NCBI GenBank assembly: GCA_021300535.1
Contig: JAJTED010000024.1
Span: forward strand, 1 to 40,979
From: Planctomycetaceae bacterium
GTDB lineage: Bacteria; Planctomycetota; Planctomycetia; Pirellulales; UBA1268
DNA length: 40,979 bases
Direction: 5' to 3'
The notes beneath the pieces are model-generated. The model saw only the letters and a program-made list of their open reading frames with translations, did not search any database and was not told the DNA's origin. This document shows positions 27,935-38,025 of the stretch, piece after piece. A program made the translations under genes and the position numbers. How positions within the stretch are numbered: the stretch's first letter is position 1; each line of letters starts with the position of its first letter.

Positions 27935-29184
27935 TTACGGCCGCCGCGGCTCCGGCAGCCCCAGCGCGACCAGGCTGCCGGCCGCGATCACGGCGGCCCC
28001 GATCACGAAGGCGTGGCGGAACCCGGCGAGGTCGATCGCCATGCCGATCAGCGGCGAGATCACGAAGGGGGCCGCCAGGGCCGCCCCCACGATGCTCACG
28101 TACCGCGGGTGGTCGGCCCGCCGCGGTGCGAGTTCGAGGGCGTAGTTGGTGAAGATCTTCAGCGAAATCGGATTCAGCCCCAACGGCACGTAGACGATCC
28201 AGAACCACTCCACGGCCGTCGCATGCGGCAGCAGCGAGAGCGCCGTCACGACCAGCGGCGTCAGCGACGAGAGCGCCACGAGCCAGACGAGCACCAGTCG
28301 CGTGCCACGCCGGTCAGCGAGCGGGCCGGCCACGAGGCTCACGGCTCCGGTCGAGGCGTTCTGCACCACCACCCACGTCAGCAGGCTCGCCAGGCCGCTG
28401 CCGAGGCGGTCACGGGCGAAGGCCTGATAGTGCGGGAACAGCATGAGCACCGCCGAGAAGCAGGCGGCGACGATGCACAGACGCAGCAGCGCGCGATCCC
28501 GGACCAGTGTGCGTCGCCAGTCGGCGATCCCGCCCCCCGCATGCGCGATCACGCCGTGAACCCAGCCGTGGGCGGAGGGCGGGCGCCGCGGCTCCACGGG
28601 GTCGGCGGGCTCGTCGAGCAGCACGGGCATGGCGGCGGCGATCGCGAAGAACACCGCCGTGACGCCGAAAATCTTGGGAAACCCATCGGATTGCTGGAGC
28701 CAGGGGCCGAGGAGCAGCAGCGCCGCCACGGCGCGATCAGTTTTCCCTGCAGCGCCGCCGCAGCCAGTTGCGTGAGCCCGTTGGCCGAGGAGAAGGCGGC
28801 ATAGACCATGAGAAACACGCCGGCCAGGATGTCGGGCCGCGTGGCCTGCAGCGGCTGCCAGACCGCCGCCAGCACGGCGAAGCAGGCGGCCATCGCCAGG
28901 GTCGTGCGGACGAGCGTCCACTTCTTCACCGGCCGACGAGCCAGAACCGACGCGAAGGCGAGGGGCGGCAGGCTCTGGCCGCCGCGGTTGAGCACCGGCA
29001 GCAGGCCGCGCAGCAGGCCGGAATCGACGACCGCATCGAGCACGGCCGGCATGATGATCGTCTCGGTCTTGAAGATCCATCCAACGCGGACGACGACCTG
29101 GTAACACTCCAGCCACAACGTGTTGCGCCGCTCCCGCGGCCCACCGACGGTGGATCGAGTCTCGTCGTTGCAGCCGTCGGCCAT
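27935..29184 (-). pseudogene. MFS transporter, apparently frameshifted with an internal deletion
   Basis: N-terminal part in ORF 28549..30279 (ECYQVVVRVGWIFKTETIIMP...LTQLAAAALQGKLI); C-terminal part in ORF 27935..29116 (AVAALLLLGPWLQQ...ALGLPEPRR); frames switch near 28732-28735. Confidence 0.75.
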
Positions 29185-29265
29185 ACGCGTACGATCAGGA
29201 CAGGAGGCTGGCCGCACGTTCGGCCGGCCGTGTTCGTGCCCGAGGGAGCATGAGGAGTTTTGCCG

Positions 29266-30441
29266 ATGGCGTCCACCCGCGTTCTCGTCTCCATGCTCGT
29301 CGCCGCGACGGCCGCATCGGCCGCCGCCGCCGAGCACCTCGTGTGGTTCGGCACCTACACCGGCCCGAAGACCGGCTCCGAGGGGATCTACGTCGCGCGG
29401 TTCGACGACACGACGGGAGCGGTTTCCGCGCCGCAGCTCGCCGCCCCGGCCCACAGCCCGTCGTTCCTCGCCCTCCACCCGTCGCTGCCGGTGCTCTACG
29501 CCGTGAGCGAGGTCGCGAACGACGCCGGCAAGCGGGTCGGGGCCGTGCAGGCCTTCGCGATCGCCGCCGCCACGGGATCCCTGACACCGCTCAACCATCA
29601 GCCCTCGGGCGGGAGCGGACCGTGCCACGTGTCGGTCGACGCGGGAGGCCGCGTGGCGCTCGCCGCCAACTACGGCGGCGGGAGTGCGATCTGCCTGGGG
29701 CTCGCGGCCGACGGCAGCCTGAAGCCGGTCGTCGCCGACCAGCCGGGTGGATTGCTCCGGCATGCCTACGACCGCACGGGCGACACGGGCTTCAACCCGA
29801 GCCGGCAGGAAAAGCCACACGGTCACTCGATCGACGCCGCGCCTGACGGCCGGTTCGCGATCGTCTGCGATCTCGGGCTCGACAAGGTGTTCGTTCACGC
29901 CCTCGATCGGGAGCGGGCCACGCTCGCCCCGCACGGCTTCGCGGCCACGAAGGCTGGCGCCGGCCCCCGACACTTCGCCTGGCACCCATCCGGCCGCTCC
30001 GGCTACTGCGTCAACGAGCTCGACCTCTCGGTCACCGCGTTCACCTTCGACTCGCAGGCCGGCGCGCTCGCGGAGATCCAGTCGCTGCCCACGCTGCCCG
30101 CCGACGTCACGGAGCGGCGTGGGTTTTCCACGGCCGAAATCGCCGTCCATCCGACCGGCAGGTTTCTCTACGCCTCGACCCGCGGGCATAACTCGATCGC
30201 GATGTACGCCATCGACGCCGCAACCGGCAGACTCACGTTCCTCGGCGCCGAACCCGCCCACGCGAAGACGCCGCGGCACTTCGCGATCGCTCCCGGCGGC
30301 CGCTTCCTGCTCACGGCCGGCCAGGATTCCGGGACCGTGGCGATCTTCGCCCTCGACGCCGAGACCGGGCGGCTCTCCTTTACCGACCGGTCGCTCGCCG
30401 TGCCGGGCTGCGTCTGCATTTGCTTCCAGTCCCGCGGGTGA
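29266..30441 (+). CDS. Lactonase family protein (6-phosphogluconolactonase-like beta-propeller)
   Basis: VWFGTYTGPKTGSEGIYVARFD, GSGPCHVSVDAGGRVALAANYGGGS, EKPHGHSIDAAPDGRFAIVCDLGLDKV; GAGGAG upstream. Confidence 0.92.
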   Translation: MASTRVLVSMLVAATAASAAAAEHLVWFGTYTGPKTGSEGIYVARFDDTTGAVSAPQLAAPAHSPSFLALHPSLPVLYAVSEVANDAGKRVGAVQAFAIAAATGSLTPLNHQPSGGSGPCHVSVDAGGRVALAANYGGGSAICLGLAADGSLKPVVADQPGGLLRHAYDRTGDTGFNPSRQEKPHGHSIDAAPDGRFAIVCDLGLDKVFVHALDRERATLAPHGFAATKAGAGPRHFAWHPSGRSGYCVNELDLSVTAFTFDSQAGALAEIQSLPTLPADVTERRGFSTAEIAVHPTGRFLYASTRGHNSIAMYAIDAATGRLTFLGAEPAHAKTPRHFAIAPGGRFLLTAGQDSGTVAIFALDAETGRLSFTDRSLAVPGCVCICFQSRG

Positions 30442-30457
30442 TAAAGGTCACGGCGCG

Positions 30458-30960
30458 GGCTTCTTGTGGAAGCGGCGACCTGAATCAAGAAGCCCCGGGT
30501 GGAAACCCGGGGACTCCGGGCACGAACACCAGCCCACCATCCATGCAGCTCGGCGGCAGACGTTTCCAGGTTCAAACCCACATCGCATGGCACCCAAGAA
30601 GCGAGACGACCCGGTGTCCCCCGGCTTCCGCCGGGGGCTTTTTGTGGAAGCGGCGCGGGTGTTCCGAGAAGCCCCGGGTGGAAACCCGGGGACTCCGGGC
30701 ACGAACACCAGCCCGCCATCCATGCAGCTCGGCGGCAGACGTTTCCAGGTTCAAGCCCACATCGCATAGCACCCAGGAAGCGAGACGACCCGGTGTCCCC
30801 CGGCTTCCGCCGGGGGCTTCTTGTGGAAGCGGCGACCTGAATCAAGAAGCCCCGGGTGGAAACCCGGGGACTCCGGGCACGAACACCAGCCCACCATCCA
30901 TGCAGCTCGGCGGCAGACGTTTCCCGGTTCAAGCCCACATCGCATGGCACCCAGCAAGGC
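30458..30960. repeat. BIME-like array: three ~177-179 bp tandem units with alternating inverted hairpins
   Basis: Unit starts 30458, 30635, 30814. Hairpin a (AGAAGCCCCGGGTGGAAACCCGGGGACTCCGGGC) at 30488, 30667, 30845; inverted hairpin b (GACCCGGTGTCCCCCGGCTTCCGCCGGGGGCTTCTTGTGG) at 30608 and 30787, truncated at about 30455. Confidence 0.9.
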
Positions 30961-31019
30961 ATGCCTCCCTGGAGCGGCAGTCTCTGACCGTCGTGCCGTG
31001 GCCTGTGGCTCCACAACCC

Positions 31020-31048
31020 GTATTCACAAGCCTGGAGGCTTGCGCCAC
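31020..31048. repeat. Repeat family R3, copy B (right arm)
   Basis: GTATTCACAAGCCTGGAGGCTTGCGCCAC resembles ATTCGCACGCCTGGAGGCGTACGCCAC at 19892-19918. Confidence 0.55.
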
Positions 31049-31058
31049 TTGGCGCGAG

Positions 31059-31616
31059 TTACCCCAACAGCAGTTCCAGGTAGCTCCGCCGCTCGGCCGG
31101 GCCACAGCCGAGCCGCCGGGCGAGCGACTCGAGCCGGCCGCGGGCCAGCGGCACCGCGTCCGCGTCGGCCTGGAGTTCGAGTTCCAGGTAGTCGCCGAGG
31201 CCCGTAACCGCGTCGAGAGATGCTTCCACTTCCGCCCCCTCCCAGGCGACGAGCGCGGCCCGCCGGCGCTTGGCCACCTCGCGAACCTGTCGAAAGCCGA
31301 GCGCTTCGAGCAGCCCGGTCCAGCGGTCGATCGCGACCGGACCGCCGCCGAGCGCTGCCGCGGTGACGGCGAGTTCGATCTCGCGTCGGGTCTTCGTGGT
31401 GGCGTCGATCCGCGGCCCTTTCCAGGTGATCGCCACGTCGGTTCCCGTCCGCCGCAGCCGCAGCGCCTCGTCGGTCGCGGCGAAGTCGCGGCACGGATGG
31501 GCGAAGTAGCGATCGACCTGCTCGACGGCGTTCCCGAAACGGCCCCCCAGGGCGAGCAAGTCCCGCTCCAGCGCCGCTGCATCGGACACCTGGAACTTCA
31601 GCTCGACTTCGTACAC
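31059..31616 (-). CDS. CYTH domain protein (class IV adenylate cyclase / CyaB-like)
   Basis: GTG 31616; VYEVELKFQV (ExExK), DRYFAHPCRDFAATDEALRLRR, TWKGPRID, EIEL. Confidence 0.85.
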   Translation of the reverse strand: MYEVELKFQVSDAAALERDLLALGGRFGNAVEQVDRYFAHPCRDFAATDEALRLRRTGTDVAITWKGPRIDATTKTRREIELAVTAAALGGGPVAIDRWTGLLEALGFRQVREVAKRRRAALVAWEGAEVEASLDAVTGLGDYLELELQADADAVPLARGRLESLARRLGCGPAERRSYLELLLG

Positions 31617-31705
31617 TTGGCATCTCCGTCGGCTGCACGCGGCCCCGCCCCTGCGGGGTCCGCAGCGACGCGGCCGGGTTCCACGTCGCGGAAGGTTGAC
31701 TCGAA

Positions 31706-32278
31706 ATGATAGCCAACACCATACGCACCCAGTTCCGCCGCGCCGTGGGCCTCGCCCTGCTCGCGGCGGCAGGCTGCGGCCACCCGGCCCCGCCCCACCC
31801 CGCCGTGGGCCGCAGCGTCGGGCCACTGCCGATCGCGGCGGTCGCCGACCCTGCCGCCAAGCCGCCCACGCTCGATGGCAAGGTGTCGCTCGTCAACTTC
31901 TGGGGCACCTGGTGCCCGCCATGCCGGCAGGAACTGCCCGGGCTCGTGCGGCTCGCCCAGCGGCTTGCGGACGAGCAGCGGTTCCAGCTCGTCGCCATCT
32001 CCTGCAATCCGGGGCCGGACGACTTCGACACCGTGGCCGGGGAGACCCGAGAGTTCCTCGCGGAGCAGCGGCTCGATCTCCAGGCCTGGGCCTGCGACGA
32101 TCCCGTGGGCCGCGACAGGCTGTTCACGACGATCGGCCTCGACGCCTTCCCGACGACGCTGCTCGTCGGTCCCGACGCCACCGTCCGCCGGGTGTGGATC
32201 GGCTATCGCCCCCGTGACGAGGCCGAGATCGCCGCCGCCATCGTGGAACTGCTCAAGGACGTGCCAGCCGCGCGATGA
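31706..32278 (+). CDS. TlpA-like thioredoxin-fold lipoprotein
   Basis: Lipobox-like LLAAAGC; VSLVNFWGTWCPPCRQELPGL; IGLDAFPTTLLVGPDATVRRVWIGY. Confidence 0.88.
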   Translation: MIANTIRTQFRRAVGLALLAAAGCGHPAPPHPAVGRSVGPLPIAAVADPAAKPPTLDGKVSLVNFWGTWCPPCRQELPGLVRLAQRLADEQRFQLVAISCNPGPDDFDTVAGETREFLAEQRLDLQAWACDDPVGRDRLFTTIGLDAFPTTLLVGPDATVRRVWIGYRPRDEAEIAAAIVELLKDVPAAR

Positions 32279-33389
32279 ACGCCCGCGCCGCGGCGGCCGG
32301 GTCCGGCGCGGACGTCACGGCCGCCGCCACCGCGACCCGCGTGATGCCCAGTGCCGCGAGCTCGTCGAGGCGATCGAGCGTGACACCGCCGATCGCGAAC
32401 GCCGGCAGGGCGATCTCGGCGGCGACCGTCCGGAGGAACTCCGGCGGCGCAAACGCGCGGAAGGTCTTGGTCGCGGACGCAAAGCAGGGGCCGATGCCGA
32501 GGAAGTCGGCCCCGACCGCAGCGGCCTCCCGGGCCTCGGCCACGTCGTGGGCGGTGCGGCCCAGCAGCGCCGCAGGTCCCAGCACGCGGCGGGCCAGAGG
32601 CACCGGCAGGTCGTCCTCCCCCACATGGGCGCCGGCGGCCCCGACGGCGGCCGCCACGTCCACGCGGTCATTGACGATCACAAACACCGCCTCCTCGGGC
32701 GGCCGCCGCCGGGCGATCGCCAGGGCGCGACCAACGCGGTCGACGAGCGCCGGCGTGGCGAGCCGCTTGTCGCGAATCTGCAGCATCCGCACGCCCGCAT
32801 CGACGAGCGACTCCACGAGCCGGGAGAACACGGCGCCGTCTGCGCAACCCTCCACCAGCACGCACAGGTTCACGCCCGCAAGCCGGTCGCGGGCCCGAAC
32901 GGCAGCCAACGCGCGACGTTCCAGATCGTAGAGTCGATACCGGAGCTGTTCGAAGCCGGCGCAGGCCGCCGGTGTCACCACGGCCGCGCACTCCGCGAGG
33001 CTCCGCAGCGCCTGCCCGGCCCGCGCGGCGTTGGCGGCGACGAGGTCGGCGACCGACGACCGGCCGAGCGCCGCGGCCGCCTCCATGCCGTTCCCGACGT
33101 CACCGGCCACGTCCCGCGCCCCGACCCGGTGGCGGAGTGGCTCAGTCGCGAGGACCGCGGCCAGATCGTGCCGCATCTCCTTGGCCAGGCCGGTGAGCAC
33201 GACGTCGTCGAGCGTGAAGCGGACCGCATCTTCCACGACCCGCAGGGCCTCGGCGGCGCGATTGGCCGACGCGTCGATCGCCCGCCAGACGCCCGCCTGG
33301 CCCCCGGGACCGCTGGCTGCTTGTTCGCGCATGGGTTCCATGACCGCTGGGCTTTCAGAGGAGACCAACTTGTCGACGTGCATGGGCAT
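32253..33389 (-). CDS. thiE: Thiamine-phosphate synthase with N-terminal ThiD2-like domain
   Basis: C-terminal: MLQIRDKRL, VNDRVDVAAAVGAAGAHVGEDDLP, GADFLGIGPCFASATKT, AIGGVTLDRL. N-terminal: IDASANRAAEALRVVEDAVRFTLDD. Start 33389 or 33341. Confidence 0.88.
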   Translation of the reverse strand: MPMHVDKLVSSESPAVMEPMREQAASGPGGQAGVWRAIDASANRAAEALRVVEDAVRFTLDDVVLTGLAKEMRHDLAAVLATEPLRHRVGARDVAGDVGNGMEAAAALGRSSVADLVAANAARAGQALRSLAECAAVVTPAACAGFEQLRYRLYDLERRALAAVRARDRLAGVNLCVLVEGCADGAVFSRLVESLVDAGVRMLQIRDKRLATPALVDRVGRALAIARRRPPEEAVFVIVNDRVDVAAAVGAAGAHVGEDDLPVPLARRVLGPAALLGRTAHDVAEAREAAAVGADFLGIGPCFASATKTFRAFAPPEFLRTVAAEIALPAFAIGGVTLDRLDELAALGITRVAVAAAVTSAPDPAAAARAFIARLARP

Positions 33390-33413
33390 CGTTCGTAGGC
33401 ATGAGGATGCGGG

Positions 33414-33519
33414 AGGGGGTGCCCCCACCATGTCGCCGGGCTATGGAAGCGAGCGGAGGCATGGATGCCGGCCCGGAGGGCCGGAGAGAACGTCCGGAGG
33501 CATGGTGGGGGCGCCCCCC
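33414..33519. repeat. Palindromic repeat family R2, copy B
   Basis: Arms 33414-33432 and 33501-33519 complementary 17/19; core CGGGCTATGGAAGCGAGCG...GGCCCGGAGGGCCGG...GAACGTCCGGAG shared with 5389-5526. Confidence 0.75.
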
Positions 33520-33575
33520 GAACCACGGCTCAATCGCACTCTTTTTACCACGCCCGCCAGGCCGCCTCATCAGCC

Positions 33576-33604
33576 TTGGCCGGCGGCGGCGGCGGCCCTA
33601 CACT
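33576..33604 (+). promoter_or_regulatory. Putative promoter TTGGCC-17-TACACT
   Basis: 4/6 matches in each box, 17-bp spacer, 30 nt before ATG 33635. Confidence 0.35.
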
Positions 33605-33634
33605 CCCCGCCCCTGCGGACCTCCCGGATCGCCC

Positions 33635-34252
33635 ATGGCCGCCTTCCGCTACCTCACGCTCGTCTGGCCGGGAATGCCATGGCTCTGGCTGCGCGGCAGC
33701 CGCCTGGGACTCGTCCTGGCGCTGGCCTTCGCCGTCACCGTCGACGTGGCGGTGCTGACGACCTTCATCTGGCCGGAACTGATCGGGGGCGGTTTTTCGA
33801 TCGGGATGTGGACGGCGACGGCCGCGATCTGGCTGATCTCCACGGCGTCGGCCGTCTCCTCGTTCCCGCCGCCGATCCCGCGGCCGCGGGCCGCCGCAGC
33901 CGACGCCCTGTTCATCCAGGCCCGCGACGCCTACCTCGCCCGCGACTGGCTGGCGGCCGAGGCACACCTCCGCGCGTTGCTCGCGATCGCGCCCACCGAC
34001 GGCGAGGCGCAACTCATGTGGGGCACACTGCTGCGCCGGGTAGGTCGGACCGCGGAAGCCCGCGCGGCGCTCGCCAAACTGTCGCGCAGCGACTCGGGGA
34101 GCCGCTGGCGCGGGGCAATCGACCGGGAACTCGAGCTGCTGGATTCCGGTGACGGCCACGACGCCGCGGCCGCAGGCCCCACGATCCTGCGAGTCGAGCC
34201 GGATTCCACCGCTTCCACCCCCCGCGGGGGCCGGCACGGCGAGGCCGCCTGA
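33635..34252 (+). CDS. Membrane protein with cytoplasmic TPR-like region
   Basis: ATG 33635; two hydrophobic segments then [52 protein letters not shown]. Confidence 0.65.
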   Translation: MAAFRYLTLVWPGMPWLWLRGSRLGLVLALAFAVTVDVAVLTTFIWPELIGGGFSIGMWTATAAIWLISTASAVSSFPPPIPRPRAAAADALFIQARDAYLARDWLAAEAHLRALLAIAPTDGEAQLMWGTLLRRVGRTAEARAALAKLSRSDSGSRWRGAIDRELELLDSGDGHDAAAAGPTILRVEPDSTASTPRGGRHGEAA

Positions 34253-34285
34253 ACGGGCTTTTTCACCGTTCGCCAGAGGCTGCCA

Positions 34286-34314
34286 CAGACATTCCGGCAG
34301 GCCCCTCCTACAAT
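34286..34314 (+). promoter_or_regulatory. Putative clpC promoter CAGACA-17-TACAAT
   Basis: -35 4/6 and -10 5/6 at 17-bp spacing, about 126 nt before clpC ATG. Confidence 0.4.
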
Positions 34315-34439
34315 CCTGCCGTCGGTTTGGCGTGAGGTTTGCACCGTCGCTCGTTGGCGGAACGCAGCCTGCCGGAATGGCACGCCGGCCAACCGCAGCC
34401 GCCCCGGCCTCCGGGGCAATTCCACGAGGGCAGACCCCG

Positions 34440-36840
<2,401 letters not shown>

Positions 36841-36855
36841 TCGAGCCCGGGGGCG

Positions 36856-38016
36856 TCAGGCCGCGTCGCGGTGGCCCGGCTCCCCTCCGACGGCCGTAGG
36901 TTTCGGCGCGGCGTGATGGCAGAGTTTCCACATCAGGGCCCCGGCCTGCCGGCCCAGCCTGCGGATCTCACGACGCAGGCGGCGGAGCCAGGAGCGGTCA
37001 CGCATGGCGGTGATGCGGGCGGCCAGTTCGGTGCGTTCGAACAACAGGCGGTTGTTTTCCGCCTCCAGTTCGGTGAGCCGGCCGTGGAGCGCGGCCACGC
37101 TCGCCTCGGCCGTCGCGGATGCCTCGCGTGCGCCGAGTACCTGCGGAACCAGTTCGGCTGCCCGTGCCGCGGACCGCCGGGCATGCCGCCACTCCTCGAC
37201 GAGCCCGCGGGCAAGGCCGGCGACGCAGTCGCCATGCGGGCCGGCCGTCTCCGTGGCAGACCGCGTGCCGGCCATGCCACAAAGCTGCAGGTAGACGTCG
37301 TACGCCTCCGGCAGGCTGGCTCTGATCGCCAGTTCGTGCCGCGGCTCGTCGTCACGGACGAGCAGCCCCGCCTCGTAGCGGCCCGGTGGGGCGGCCAGAT
37401 CGATTCCCAGCCGCGTGCGCACGGCGGCGAACAGGCCTTCCGGATCGGCGGCCACCTGGTCCAGCTCGACCACGAGACAGCGGTCCTCGTGCCGGCGCAC
37501 GAAATCGAGGATCGTGCGGTTGTAGTGCAGCCACACCTCGGCGGCGAAAGCGGGGTTGGCGGCAAACGTCTCGTCGCCACGGCGAAACAGCGAATCCACC
37601 ACCTCCCAGGGACGGCGGAAGACGAACACATACCGCGCCCGCGGCAGGATCGCGTCCCAATAATCGAGAAACAGCACCGTCCGCGGCTCCTTCCAGCCCC
37701 AGACACCGCCCGCGCGGCCGCGCTCGGCGGCGAGCCTGCGGCCCACGGGCTGGAGCGAGTCCGGCACCACGACCGTGCCCGCCGCGACGAACCCCTCGGT
37801 GCCCAACCCCTGCGCGTGCAGCGCGGTGCGGTGGAACTCGTAGATCCCGAGATCCTCATAATGGCCGCGGTCGTTCCCATGATTCGCGCCGAGGAGCTGG
37901 TCGCCCAGCCGCACGCCGGCCGCGTGAAACAGCGACGCGGTCAGTGACGTGCCGGAACGATGCATGCCGCACACGAGCAGTGGGCGGCCCACGACCGGAT
38001 CGCTCGGGTCGACCAT
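36856..38016 (-). CDS. Sulfotransferase-family protein with C-terminal coiled coil
   Basis: [27 protein letters not shown] (PAPS 5'-loop type), [18 protein letters not shown]; coiled-coil [28 protein letters not shown]. Confidence 0.8.
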   Translation of the reverse strand: MVDPSDPVVGRPLLVCGMHRSGTSLTASLFHAAGVRLGDQLLGANHGNDRGHYEDLGIYEFHRTALHAQGLGTEGFVAAGTVVVPDSLQPVGRRLAAERGRAGGVWGWKEPRTVLFLDYWDAILPRARYVFVFRRPWEVVDSLFRRGDETFAANPAFAAEVWLHYNRTILDFVRRHEDRCLVVELDQVAADPEGLFAAVRTRLGIDLAAPPGRYEAGLLVRDDEPRHELAIRASLPEAYDVYLQLCGMAGTRSATETAGPHGDCVAGLARGLVEEWRHARRSAARAAELVPQVLGAREASATAEASVAALHGRLTELEAENNRLLFERTELAARITAMRDRSWLRRLRREIRRLGRQAGALMWKLCHHAAPKPTAVGGEPGHRDAA

Positions 38017-38025
38017 CGTCTCACC

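Noticed and set aside
30458-30960. CRISPR array
   Set aside because: Units are ~177-179 bp with internally conserved linkers, no short repeat/unique spacer alternation and no cas genes in the window.
30420-31709. 429-aa plus ORF through the tandem repeat array and CYTH region
   Set aside because: Translation is only the hairpin repeat in one frame then antisense of the CYTH gene; repeats are open in several frames because they lack stops.
33341-33635. TPP riboswitch upstream of thiE
   Set aside because: No CUGAGA...ACCUGAUC-like core found; region is occupied by the R2 palindromic repeat.
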